The notes: generated from the sequence alone by a model not told the origin. A stretch of DNA of 64,000 nucleotides from Solen grandis (GCA_021229015.1 CM037781.1:37284483-37348482); one strand, 5' to 3'. Positions 24,461 through 36,215 are shown, counted from the stretch's first letter. A program made the numbers and translations.

Positions 24461-25883
24461 TTGATATGTTTGTGGTGTGGGGGGGGGGGGGATGCATGCC
24501 ACAAACCGTCCTATTTATTAGATATTAGATTAGATTCATTAATGAGGTAAACAGAGCACTGGCATTAGAACCGTGCCTAAATACTCGTATCATAATTGTT
24601 AAACATATTCTAAGGAATTGTATGCTCGCAATTTATCAAACGAACGTTTCATTAAAATTATTTCTATAATTAAAGATAACTTCGTTAGAAAATGTGCAAC
24701 CATGTATATTTTACCAATTACAAATAAGTGTTGATGTTTGATTTTAAAACAAAACAAATAAGTATCGTGTTTTTCATATCCAAACTGATTGTAGATGATC
24801 AAAGGGAAATATAGATTAGATACGTAGGTTTTCACCACTTCTTCGTCCAATCTCAAACGCAGGAGATCTCGCACAGATATCTGCCACAGTGAGTTGAAAA
24901 ATAGTAGAATTACTGTTAAATCACTGGAAGCAATTGCGTACTTTTGATAGACACAATGATCACGTGGTACTGTGTTAAACAGTGATTGAAGCAGAGCCAA
25001 TCAACTGCGCCGGAGTTTGTTGTTCGTCCATTAAAACGAGTCGTGTCGGAGAAAGGATCCTAAGGGAAAATATCCCAACATTAAAATCAAGCTCGTTGTC
25101 AATACATTGCTTTACCAAATAGCAGAGGATTTTCCTCATCTATCGAAATAGTCTCAAAAGACGTCCTCAAGTCGTCTCTATTCTTCACCCTGATCATGCC
25201 AACTTTCTTGATTGGACTTGTCCTTTCTTCATAGTGGATTGTACCATTAGTTGTTTATAGGAGTGCTTGCTGAAATTTTTTTGACTGGATTGCTATCAGT
25301 GCAGATCATTATCACACTACAGGGATATACAGGCTGGCCTTGGCTTGTGCTGATCACAAGGCAGTCACAAGTGCCCACAGCATTATAAGGGTTAAATTTT
25401 TTAACCACATTTGCATCTTATTTTCCCCCTATCACTTAATACCAGTCTCTACATCGACATCAAAGTATTGAAGGGCTTATAAAATAATGCGTCTTGACAG
25501 TTTCTCATATGCATTTGCCCATTGTGTTTGTATTATACATTGGTGATCAGAACATCTTATACTTTTATGGCAATTTCGTAGTAGACAATGGGACAAATTG
25601 GACACGGACATTTTGGTGTAGAGCCAATCAAAGTACATTCCGAATGAAGAAAAGATCAAATCATTATCCGTTTTCTGTCCTTCGTAAATTTAAGTGTCTA
25701 TATCACACTTTACTGCTGATGTTACATACTGTAGTAGGTGGTATGCATATGTAAGTAGAAGATACATATAGTATGTTAATTTTTGTCCCTAAGGCGGGTA
25801 TCGATCTTGTAACCTTTAGCCCCAGAAACAAAGAAAATAACCACAAGACCATGGTGCCACAGACAGTCATATATCAGAGAGAG

Positions 25884-25924
<41 letters not shown>

Positions 25925-26200
25925 GAGGAGAGAAAGAAAGAGAGATTACTGACGATACCATTGCATATATGTAAGATTGAGTGTATGTGACATTGCATTT
26001 ATTATAGATATACTGACTCATTTTCAGTTAAATTTGCATATTTGGTGAATAATAGCCCGCTACAGGTAACCCCTTTTCAGATTAAATGTACAGTATGCAT
26101 TTACTATAACCATGGCATTTATCATACAATTTACATCCTTGTAAAAGCCATTTGGTTTCAACTATGTGACACCATATTGAAAGACAATGCAATGAAAAAG
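24461..26200. other. Intergenic, no gene seen
   Basis: The only structured part is the GA microsatellite at 25876-25945. Open frames up to 133 codons exist (24599-25000, minus) but are leucine/isoleucine-rich readings of AT-rich DNA without splice or domain support. Confidence 0.5.
25876..25945. repeat. (GA)n microsatellite
   Basis: Nearly pure GA/AG dinucleotides with a few CG and AAAG interruptions. Confidence 0.95.
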
Positions 26201-26300
26201 NNNNNNNNNNNNNNNNNNNNNNNNNNNNNNNNNNNNNNNNNNNNNNNNNNNNNNNNNNNNNNNNNNNNNNNNNNNNNNNNNNNNNNNNNNNNNNNNNNNN
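26201..26300. other. Assembly gap, 100 N
   Basis: Exactly 100 unresolved bases, the usual placeholder for a gap of unknown length. Confidence 0.99.
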
Positions 26301-26501
26301 TTAATAGGCATTTACTCCAAACATTGTATATTTGGTATTTAATCATGATTAATCAATTAATCAGTGACTTTTGTCTCTGATTAATCGACGAATGTTTTTT
26401 TCGACTGATTCCAATCACTACTACATGGTAAAAAAAATCCCAAAAAACTGTGTTTTTTCCCCCCACATAAAGGGCTTCTTCTTCTTCCGTTTACTGCCCA
26501 T

Positions 26502-27643
26502 CAGGGATTTACCGGACGCAGGATCCTGCGTCCATATACGCATGAATCACAGACTGTACGCACCGAAAAATAAAGTCTGCGTCCATGTGTACGCACGAAT
26601 TTTCCAGAATATCTGTGCCAATTCATTATCAAATGTCTTCGTAAATCTCTTGGAATTTCCAACGCTATATTTAACTAGTTAAATTTACAAGCCAATCACT
26701 GTGCCTTTTAAAATTAGCGTCCAATCATTGAACGCTTCCGCTCACATGTCTTATCAAAGTTAAGCATGGCAAACACAAACTGACTTAAGAAGTTTATGGG
26801 GCAAAAGAAAAGATCGCGATGACGAGAAACATGAAAATTTATTGTCAACTGGTCACCCTGATTACAGTTACAATCTTCCTCAAAATCAAAACGTGAGCAG
26901 AAATTTCAGTATATGGCTTGAAAAATTTAAATGGCTACAGTTCCGTGACGAAGGCATGTACGTATTGTAATACCTGCATTTCGGCGAAAAGCTCATCAAA
27001 TCCCTTTACAGAGGGTTGCATAAACTTTCAAAACTCCTTATTAATTCGTCATCAAGACACTGATGTCTACATGAACAGCTTACAAGTCTTAAATATGCGT
27101 TCAAATTTCGCAACCGCTATTAAAGCTGATCACGATCAAAGCGTTGAAAATACTGTTAGTGAACTCAATGATTATGTGATTCAGTTGCAGACGGTGTATA
27201 ACAGAATTTTGAATATCCAGATATTTTTGTTTTCTACAAGGAATACTTGTTAAGGATGCTTGAAATGATAAAGAATGTCTGTTATCCACCTAGTCAAATT
27301 TTAATGTGAATTCTCAAAATTTGCACTTATTAAATTTAATAAATTTCTCAATTTTAAGGATCTGGAATACATACTTTTAGTTAAAGATAATGGCTTTGGT
27401 ATAGTAACAACACATCTGCGCAGAAAAAAAAAAGTTTTAAAATTTACTTTAACATTCCATGCCCTCAAAGTCGCAAGACTTATAACTCTTCTGGAAAATA
27501 GCTAGTGTTCCTTAGCAAATTTTGAGTATTATATTTTGGTGAGGTTAAATAGCTTGGACCCCCTGAAATTAATGATGGACCCCTGTTTTTAAGGATCCTG
27601 AGTCCAGTGGACCCCTGAAAATCAAAAGTAGTGTAAATCCCTG
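26502..27643 (+). mobile_element. hAT-like DNA transposon remnant, 1142 bp, 5-bp target duplication
   Basis: Terminal inverted repeats are CAGGGATTTAC (26502-26512) and GTAAATCCCTG (27633-27643). They are flanked by the direct duplication CCCAT (26497-26501 and 27644-27648). Subterminal GGACGCAGGATCC (26514) pairs with the inverted GGATCCTGAGTCC (27593-27605). CAGGG-type ends are usual for hAT elements; most hATs make 8-bp duplications, whereas a 5-bp one recalls the hAT5 group. The interior carries a broken N-terminal transposase piece. The element is far too short for a full hAT, so it is an internally deleted, non-autonomous copy. Confidence 0.8.
26896..27253 (+). pseudogene. Broken hAT transposase N-terminus, TTF/BED-like zinc finger (ZNF862-type)
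   Basis: One frame reads WLEKFKWLQFRDEGMY (from 26914). After a frameshift near 26955 a second frame continues CTYCNTCISAKSSSNPFTEG (CxxC at 26966-26977) and then CINFQNSLLIRHQDTDVYM. The pattern W-x3-F-x-W, G, CxxC, F-x2-G and a spaced H fits the zinc finger found at the start of hAT transposases and ZNF862-like proteins. A following acidic and leucine-containing stretch (SVENTVSELNDYVIQLQTVY) runs to a stop at 27251. The DDE catalytic domain and dimerisation region are missing. It lies within the inverted repeats of the element at 26502-27643, which supports the assignment. Family is recognised by eye only. Confidence 0.55.
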
Positions 27644-27648
27644 CCCAT

Positions 27649-28399
27649 ATTCAACAAATTGAATATACTGGCAAAGACACGCATGGATAAAAACAGGGTA
27701 AAAACAATGATTAGTGATTAAGTGTGTGAGTGATGACACTCAAGTTTTGAATATCTTGAGTGACTCAGATGAGGCTATATCCGGCGGCAGTTTGTTCCAG
27801 TCTTCGGTGGTGTTTTCGAAAAATTACCATTTTCTACAATCTTTAGTAGCGGTAGTGCGTAAGCATGGCTGTTAATATGTCTTGAATGTCTATTTGGCTT
27901 TTGAAGATAATTTTCTTTTTTAATCGCGACCATGTTGTTAACTATTTTATAAAACATTATAAGTCTAGCGTCTAGTTTGGAGACTTTTCCGTCCTAATTC
28001 TTGCAACATTTCACTTACGCTTGAACGATTCCTGTGATGGCTTGTGACGTACCTTGCGGCTCTTTCAATTTTGTCAATTTGGTTTTGGTTGTATCTAGGC
28101 TAGGGCACCTTCCCCAAAACTGGAAAAAAGGCCCTGGCTTCAGCCCAAATAGACAACCATAGTTAATGAATAGTTATAGTAGCAAGACCATGTTACTACT
28201 AAGTGTGCTTTTATCTTTGTCGACATATTATATTATGATTTCATTACTTTTATTGCAGAGTAAGCAATCCATGTATATTAGAATTACTATCTTACTTTCA
28301 CATACATGTCCTATAAGTGTAATTTGCAGATATTTTTATTTAAAAATGTCGTATATACTTGCAAAAAATTTATTTATTGGCATAACAAAATGACAACAA
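27649..28399. other. Intergenic, no gene seen
   Basis: AT-rich; nothing recognised. Confidence 0.5.
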
Positions 28400-28540
28400 C
28401 TAAATAGTATTTTAAATGTTTTATTGACGTTACTTGTCCATTTCTGTGCAATCTCCAGGAGATCCTAGAGGCATAGCCATGATTTACCCATGATCCTTTG
28501 AGTGCATTCACACAGGTCATTCAGACTGGTGTTGACATAT
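28400..28540 (-). repeat. Dispersed repeat, copy 1
   Basis: The reverse complement of this stretch matches 37917-38075: shared GAATGACCTGTGTGAATG, ATTATGGGTAAATC-like, GATCTCCTG, GGAGATTGCA and AGTTGTTGTCA motifs in the same order. Class unknown. Confidence 0.75.
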
Positions 28541-28997
28541 TGAGAAAAATTAATTAATTGCAAAAGAAAGTGGTTGATGATTGATCCTAAATCACATAAG
28601 AATTATCATAGAATGATTTGAATCCCTATCAGCCAGAAAGTAACTTACAGATTGGTCAATTTTTTTACTTTTTGCTACTAGTACTACTTTGATCTTCTTT
28701 GATGATCAGAAAAGAGGGGAGTGGGGAACAGGGAACTGTAAAAAAAAAATAGATATAAACCCGATTGCTTTCCATCTTGTGTGACTTCCTTGTGGTATAC
28801 TGTCATATAAATGGGCTAATACTGAAAGCTGGTACAGGGTGGAGACAGAAGCTGTCTGACAGTGATCCCCTGTGGTTACTTGGTCGTATTACTGGCCTTG
28901 GGGATGTCCATCGTCTTCATCACCAGCTACCTGTGTGTAGATCAGACCTTTTGATTGGAGAGGTGGGGAGGTCAAGAGGGTCAAATATCATGAATAC

Positions 28998-29222
28998 AAT
29001 CACTGAGGCCAAAAAAGAAAGTTCCGTTTCTGGTCTCCTGACTGGCCCCCCTTTTTAACAACCAAAAGTTGTTTTTTTTTACCTTTCTGCCTTTCAAATG
29101 TATTCTTTGCTTTTTACCTTTCGTTTTATTAAAAAAAAAAAAAAAAAAAAAATTACCTACCTAACCTCTATTTTTTTTGCTGGAGACCAGAAGCGGAGCT
29201 AATTTTTTTTTGGCCTGATTGA
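28998..29222. mobile_element. 225-bp inverted-repeat element (MITE-like)
   Basis: The left arm 28998-29040 (CTGAGGCCAAAAAAGAAAG, TTCCGTTTCTGGTCTCCTG) is inverted at 29180-29222 (GGAGACCAGAAGCGGAGCTA, TTGGCCTGATT). The loop contains AT-rich sequence with an A22 run at 29131-29152. No coding frame. Confidence 0.75.
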
Positions 29223-29716
29223 GGTTTAGTTACTGAATTATGGTGAATACTACATGGGTATACTTGTAAAGATGCCAAAATTAGCCCGTAGGTTATTGTA
29301 AAGTGTCTGGTATCAAAGAAAATGATCTACACTTAAATCACTTGTGCACCAAATCAAATAATAAAGGAAAAGATTAGAAATTGCAAATAACATTTTTTTA
29401 ATGAAAAACGACAACATTTCTGTGAAATTGTTGACACAGAAACCATTAACAGTCTTGTGCAATTCCTGGCAAAATGTTCGCAGCTGGATTATGTGTTTCC
29501 AATGTAGTTGACAGTGTCTATTGGCTAATTACCTCCACCAAAATTTGTTGTGTGCAGTTTTTGTAGCTTTCCATCCATGTTCAGAAATAAAACACACAAT
29601 GAAAAAGAATGAGAACGTTTGAAGCTATTGGGAGAAAGTATTTAAATGCTCAGTGAAAATGATGGTGTCATGTCTAGTAATCCTATTTACTTAACTATGA
29701 AGGGGTGAAGGGGAGA

Positions 29717-29747
<31 letters not shown>

Positions 29748-31788
29748 ACCAAAAAGTGATTCTCTCTTCCCAACCAACACATGTGGTGGGGTGGGGGGGG
29801 GGGGTAGTTAAAAAACAAAAAAGAGAAGTTTTGCTCTGTGTGTGTGTGCTTATGGTTCTTGGAAGGATGAACTTGGGAGGGGAAAAGAGAGGATGAGATG
29901 AAGAGATATCAACGGAATGGTTGTTTCTTCTTTTAGTGTTTGACATCTTAAAAAGTTACCGAGGCATCAAATACAAAGATCTACACTTAGTCATATGCTT
30001 ATAGCCCTCGTGATGCTGTCTGGTCATGTGCTTGATAAACAAACAATAAAAGTGGAGCAGTTTGTCGGTTAGGTTTAATCATCAATGAAAAGCAAAACTT
30101 TTCATCTGACGTTATTATTAATACAGCCAGTATTCTACTAATGAAATATAACAGATGGTGTGAATTTAGACTGGTTTACTTGTTCAGCACCAGTAATATG
30201 ATGTATTTAACAAGTATTATACAAACCATGTCAGTCTGAGATGGATAGAGCAAGTTCAGTTGGCAAGAACGGTGTGACCCTTGACCCTCACATGCGTCCT
30301 ACTTCAGTACTTACTGCCTGTGCTGGGTTGTTAAGGTAACAGGTGCTTCCATAATGGCAGAAATGCAGTGTTGATTTTGATAGATTGATAATATTTCATG
30401 ATATTATTAAGTAATCGTAATGGTGTTTTTAACTCTCAAAATGCTGTTGGCACTTGTAACTTCCTTTGCAACCACTGCAAACCAAGATCAGCCTGCACAT
30501 CTGAGTATTCTGATTGATCATGATCTGCACTTTTCGCTAGTCAGTCAGTAAATTTTAGCAAGCACCCCTGCAAACTACTAATGGTATAGTCCAAAATGAA
30601 GAAAGGACAAGTCCAAAGAAGAAATTAAGCATAGTAAGGGGTAAAATATGAGTGGTAAAACCATTATTCAGCAGACACGTTTTATGTTGATGTCGACGGA
30701 ACCTTAATTCCATGTTTTGGGGTGTATAGCTAAAAGTACCCTTTTCTTGTGTTTGGGTTTTGAGAAGAAAAAAATCCCTGAGGTATAAAGCAATTTTGTG
30801 GGATAAAAATATTACCATGTAGGCTCTCAACAAACTTGAATTGTTATATTGATAATCTTAATATGTTTACGTCACTTGAGATTTTGCTCTTGTACAACAG
30901 TTGAATTCGCTTATAGTGGTACAAACTTTTATGCGTTTTCAGTGTAAACTGTAATACTATAAAACATTTTACACTTTTCGGGATAGTGTTTTTATGCCCT
31001 CTCTTTGAAAAGGGTGGTGGACATATAGATATGCCCTTTTTATAAGTTCTCGATCATCCTTTCGAATATAAAATGTTACATGATCGTATCAGTCAATGAT
31101 TCGTTGATACTCATTTCTCCGCCAAACTTAAATGCACAAACTTTGCCCTAGAGGTGACTGGATGTAAAATGCTATACCTTTTGATTAATCAGGTTTCTCT
31201 TTAATTTGGATGAGATGAGAAAAAAAGTGTTAATGTAAACTGCGGTCTACCTGATCTCAAGTTCTGGAAAAACATTGATGTACAGGATGAGGCTTAGACT
31301 GGGATACCATACACAAATCCCTATTGAATTTATTGGCCTTACTTTGAGTTTAAACATGAAAATTGTTATTTAATTTTAATATCACAGGGTCTGGCCAGAC
31401 TGTACGATCAGGGTGCTGAATTTCCAATGGGTCAGACTCAACCTTTAGTGCATAAAGGTCAAATTCTGCCCAGAATCCCTGGTGGCATTCATGTTATTTT
31501 GGATGCATACACATGAGATGCGATTCTGACTGCAAACTATCCCTGTGGTGTATGGTGCATTTATTGTACAGAACTAGGTTAGTTGGGTCTGTTTAGATAT
31601 CACACACAAGCTCAGTGCAGGGTTTCATCTTGTTTGTATCCTGAATTTAATGCTTACAGTGGGTGCAGTTATTAGGTAAATTAGGGAGTGCATTCGGACT
31701 GCTGTAGATTTGGAGGGCTTGATGCAGTCACTATGGTAATTACACATAGTTGGAATCCTCCCATATATCTATGTATTGGAGCTGTTAA
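29223..31788. other. Intergenic, no gene seen
   Basis: Holds a low-complexity cluster at 29718-29850 and otherwise no recognisable element. A short open stretch at 30241-30346 ends at GTAAC, a weak splice-donor-like site, but has no family resemblance. Confidence 0.5.
29718..29850. repeat. Low-complexity cluster: C17, (CA)n, G12, (TG)n
   Basis: A C run followed by a CA repeat is mirrored about 60 bp later by a G-rich run and a TG repeat, so the two halves could pair. The open frames read here on both strands are artefacts. Confidence 0.9.
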
Positions 31789-32022
31789 GCCTTTCCCTCA
31801 TAGAGGACACCATGAAAAGACCTATGCGAACAGCATAAAACCAGATCAGCCTGCGAGTAACTCGCAGGCTGATCAGGTTTTATGCTGTTCGCTGCTCCTC
31901 AGTGGTCTGGAAATGAGGATTTTGTAATTAAATTTGGTAAGGTTTAACTGTGGTTTTCTGCAGATCAGGCTTTATGTGGTACCTACTGAGTGAGTCAAAA
32001 TGAGTCTATATGAGGGAAAGGC
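31789..32022. mobile_element. piggyBac-like MITE, copy 1 (TTAA-flanked)
   Basis: TTAA at 31785-31788 and 32023-32026 flanks inverted ends GCCTTTCCCTCATA and TATGAGGGAAAGGC. A central perfect hairpin, CAGCCTGCGAG-TAA-CTCGCAGGCTG, lies at 31849-31873. The body (AGGTTTAACTGTGGTTTTCT, CAGATCAGGCTTTATGTGGT) is the reverse of copies 2 and 3. TTAA duplication plus C-starting ends suggests piggyBac mobilisation; no transposase is present. Confidence 0.85.
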
Positions 32023-32188
32023 TTAAGGGAAACTTTAGATTCCAAAAACTTCTCCAGTTAAGAGTTAGTGTTAAGCTTGTAATTAGGATTATAAGGAAGC
32101 ATTTACCATAGTTTTGTGCAAAGCTGTCAGTTTATGATTGGGTGGGTTCATACTACATGTAGTACTTTTGTAAGGCATTTGTTCATAT

Positions 32189-32385
32189 TAAGGCAATCCG
32201 TCAATCATTAAATTGTGATCATGGTCAATCAAGTGATCATGTGAATTTTATATAGTAAATGCAAGCCTTTAAAGACTTTGAGCAAAAGACTAACTCCAAG
32301 TCAATAGATGCTTGCATCTGTGCTGAAATTTTTTTTAAGCATTTGAAGGACTGTGATTATATTTTTATGATGTATGGATTACTTT
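32189..32385. mobile_element. 197-bp MITE, copy 2
   Basis: Aligned over its length with 2014-2210. Left end TAAGGCAATCCGTCAAT; right end ATGGATTACTT, an approximate inverse. Confidence 0.7.
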
Positions 32386-32706
32386 AAATGGAATCCATGG
32401 AAAGTCCTAAAATTCATTAAATCTTCTTAAAACGTTTCTATTTTACATTTAATTAAACAACCAATAGATTAATGTTCTTGCCCCTCATTTTAGTAAAAAG
32501 TGGTTAAAAAAAAAGAGAAGATACAACTTGCATAGTCATGGAATCTTAACAAGAAAGAAACTTAAGGTTAAATGATATCATTAATTTGCAGTAGATGCTA
32601 AAAAATACCTGTACAATGTTAGGTATTTGTTTCCATCATCTGGTAAATTAATTGTTTTGAAAAATGAATATTTCAGAAAATACAGTACATATGAAATTTT
32701 ACTATA

Positions 32707-32808
32707 ATTAACCTATTAGGTCCATCTTAAACTCTTTAATTTAACCAGAATTAACCTATGAAATCTATCTTAAACTCATAATTTAACCAGAGTTAACCTA
32801 TGAACTCA
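32707..32808. repeat. 43-bp tandem repeat, about 2.4 units
   Basis: ATTAACCTAT...ATCTTAAACTC...AATTTAACCAGA starts at 32707, 32750 and 32792. Confidence 0.85.
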
Positions 32809-34498
32809 GAGATAAAACTACTTTGTGAATATTTTCTGAGGATTTTGCTGACATGGATTTTATTTGATAACATATCAGGTACTCCAAGCCTCAATAAGAT
32901 TACAGTCAGGTCAGAAAGAGCTTCATAACCTGCTTATGCCCAGTTCACATTTCTGCACTGTGTTTGATTCAGTATGTGTGGTCATCCAACTGTGACAGTG
33001 TGGACAAGCAATGATCAGGTCAGTTATGATCAGGCCATCATAAGAAAAAAGATAGTTTGCAGTTATGCTGCATGAGTTATGCGACCTAATTACCAAATAG
33101 GCCCATACTCATTTTTTCCAAACCCTTCCTTGTTTCTGGTTATTATTTTAATAAATTCATACTCATAAATTCTTAATATTTTACATGAATGTTCATTAGG
33201 TAAAAGGTTTTTAATCCTTAAGGGAGCAGATTTTTTTTTCCGGTAGTGCTAGTTAATTAATATTCATCAAGTCCTGCAATTGTTTTTGAATATTCATGAT
33301 ATGTAAAAGGTTGGAGAGAGATATTTCAGAAACAAAACTTGTTTAGGTTGAGAATTGATTTTTAGTCAGATCTGGCATGATCTTGATCAACTTCATGCAA
33401 TATATTATAGATATCCGAGTTTTTCAGGAAATACAAAATTGTCCATTTTGACTTGCAAATGTCAAAATGACCCCCTATATATTTTAGAATCTGTCTCTTT
33501 ATTGCTATATCAAGGGGTCACTAATGACCCACCAAGGGGTCACTAATAACCCCTATTTGAAAAAGAAAATTACATGTTGTATAGGGGAGTCCTAGAGTGA
33601 CATAAGGGGACATAAGTATAAGACTGCATAGTTGTGAAAGGGAGGTGTGAAAACCGGTGCCCATTATATGATGGCTCTTGTTCTACCTGTCATACCCGAA
33701 CGGTGTACCTGAATAGTGTATTGATCAAACCACCTGGGATGCTGCTAGAGTGTGGCGGTGAAGATCAATAGTTTATCACGGGGAGCCGTGAAGCATGCTG
33801 TCATTGTCTGGCTGGATATCATGCCCGCTTCACTGGCTACGTAGACACTGGAGCCCCTTCAGACTGGCTCAATAATTAATGAAATGTGCCTTAATGAAGC
33901 AAATGAACATCTGGATCTCGGTTCCTTAGTGGTTTGAGTTCCCCGCAGTCTATTTTAGTTTCAAGTTTTTGTGCGATTAAATGTTGTTGGATTTATGTTT
34001 GTTGGCGCTGGAATTTTGATTGGTTTCCAATACAGTAAAGGGTAGTGTTGTCTGACGCATTGGAGCCATTGGCCCAGTGTCATGGAAATATGACTTGTAT
34101 TATTTAAACAAGTTTTAAACGTGGTAACAGTAATCTGATTATATTGCTACATTGTCTTTTAAAGTAGCATGGCTAAAATTCAATCTTAATGATTCATGGT
34201 TGAAATTTAAGCATGTGAGCGACATGTAGAGATGTGTAAGGAAGCTTGAATGGCAAATTTTGTAAAAGCGCTGTACAAAGTATGGCATGCCAGAATTTTT
34301 TTTATAGTTATTTTTTATTTTGACAGTTTTAGTCTTTAAAGGTCTATGAAAATTACTGACATTTCATAAAGATTTTATGCTGCAGCAGTGTATATTGTGC
34401 TTTGAAAATTAATTTATTTGAAAGATAGGAGTATTCACTTATCCATTTACCTCATGAATAGTCATATACAGATTTATGACTTGATGAATAATAATTAA
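32809..34498. other. Intergenic, no gene called
   Basis: Contains a duplicated CAAGGGGTCACTAATGACCC motif at 33512-33555 and a more GC-balanced island at 33620-33960 described among the observations. No exon is defended. Confidence 0.45.
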
Positions 34499-34816
34499 CC
34501 CTTTCCCTCATATAGACTCATTTTAACCCTTTCCCTCATATAGACTCATTTTAACCCTTTCCCTCATATAGACTCATTTTAACCCTTTCCCTCATATAGA
34601 CTCATTTTGATGCACTCAATAGGTACCACATAAAGCCTGATCTTCAGAAAACCACAGTTAAACCTTACCAAATTTAATTACAAAATCCTCATTTCCAGAC
34701 CACTGAGGAGCAGCGAACAACATAAAACCTGAACAGCCTGCGAGTTACTCGCAGGCTGATCTGGTTTTATGCTGTTTGCATAGGTCTTTTCATGGTGTCC
34801 ACTATGAGAGAAAGGG
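34499..34816. mobile_element. piggyBac-like MITE, copy 2, with 4x tandem terminus
   Basis: TTAA at 34495-34498 and 34817-34820. The left terminus is a 28-bp unit (TTAACCCTTTCCCTCATATA plus GACTCATT) repeated four times, each separated by TTAA, before the normal body. The central hairpin CAGCCTGCGAG-TTA-CTCGCAGGCTG (34735-34759) is intact. The right end is CTATGAGAGAAAGGG. Confidence 0.9.
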
Positions 34817-34849
34817 TTAAATGAACTTTAAATGGGATATGAAATTGCC

Positions 34850-34985
34850 ACACAGACTGTGTAGAAAATGAGCTACAATATTGTATGAGCAAACAAAGGA
34901 GACCCTGATCAGATAGGAGCTGTCTGATCTGGGTTTGCTCTGTTTGCCAATGTGTCAAAATAAGTCTATTTGGAGTTAAGGGTTA
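34850..34985. repeat. Dispersed repeat with dyad symmetry, copy 1
   Basis: CTGTGTAGAAAATGAGCTAC, ATGAGCAAACAAAGGAG, CTGTCTGATCTGGGTTTGCT and CTGTTTGCCAATG recur in order at 40838-40937. A looser match lies at 57270-57310. Confidence 0.6.
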
Positions 34986-36215
34986 AAGATAAAGCTCCAG
35001 CAGTGATATTTTACAACTTTTGTTGCAAGAGTCCTTGGACTCGATAGGCTAAAAGAATATTAGTCCCAACATGGAAAGTAATGCATTCTACTTTGATTTC
35101 AATAGAATTTTCTGTATATTTTATGCATCCAGTTGATGCATGGAAATGGAAACATTGTATCCACACCGAAAAAACATTGCATCCTAGATGCAGGATACAG
35201 AGGTAAAAAAATCACTGCTCCAGTTTAAATTGCTAACTATAGGCAGTGTAAGGGGGCAAAAATCATCTTAATAATAGCCCTAGTTTGATATTTATCTGTG
35301 TTTTTTTTTCTCTTCTTTATCAGAGGTCATTCATAGGTGCTTTTCCCCTCTTAAAAATTATTTAAACTCATGCAGTTTTCTTCAGATTCGCTCCTTCACT
35401 CCAGGATTTTTCTTTCCCCAATGGAAAAAAAAGGTCATATTTTCCCCCAAAATATGATATTAAGGCCCCTTCCCCAACATCTGAAAAAAAAAGGCCTGGT
35501 CTCTGTTTTACTGAAATGGGGGCCATACAGGAATCCTGTACTGTACTACACTGATATTATACAAGGACAAAGTGGAATATGGAGGTACTTTAGAATCATC
35601 TTTAGTGATAGCTCTAGTTACATTTGTGATATCCAACTCCATTAAATTTTATGTGTGCTTGTTCTTCAGGAAATGTGTGAAACACGCCACCACTATTGGC
35701 CTCCAGTTGGTGATCATGTGACAAACATACATGTCCCCTATCATAAAGTATACCATAATAATTGTTTAAGAGGTCTCGGTTCAGTCATCAAACTGGTTCG
35801 TATCATCACACAAACTTGAGGAGCAACTTCAGTACCTCACTTTACTACTTCCAAATGTCATTATTGATGTGTTATTACTGCGCAGTGTATTTATACACCA
35901 GGTTATCGTTAAACATTTCTGGGTTTGTTGATAGGCCATAAATAAGAAAAATAAATTATTGGAAAAAATGTGTGGTTTGTGGTACCAAAAAATCTGATCA
36001 GTGGATAGTGGGGTATATGTTAATATTTTGTGTTAAATTTTTGTTTGTTTAAACATGATTAAGTGAAAGTACTAGAAAGAAAGGCAAAAAAAAAAATGAA
36101 TCAAAGAGATTTGCCCTAAGGCCTTCAAAAGATTGGGGGGGGGGGGGGGGGGGGGGGGAATGAGGGGCTTTTTTTGGTGACTAGGTCATGCTAACCAGCA
36201 TCTTCATAAAGATTG
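34986..36215. other. Intergenic, no gene seen
   Basis: The motif GGCCCCTTCCCCAACATCTG (35465) resembles 28105-28140 and may be the end of another dispersed repeat. A run of about 22 G lies at 36136-36158. Confidence 0.5.

Noticed and set aside
24599..25000. 133-codon minus-strand open frame
   Set aside because: The frame is leucine- and isoleucine-rich, as expected of AT-rich DNA. It has no domain pattern, splice context or repeat relationship.
27655..27730. Extension of the hAT element beyond 27643
   Set aside because: The exact inverted end at 27633-27643 and the CCCAT duplication right after it fix the boundary.
29695..29946. Open frames on both strands across the C/CA/G/TG cluster
   Set aside because: They are homopolymer and dinucleotide translations (poly-Pro, poly-Gly, Thr-His) with no coding support.
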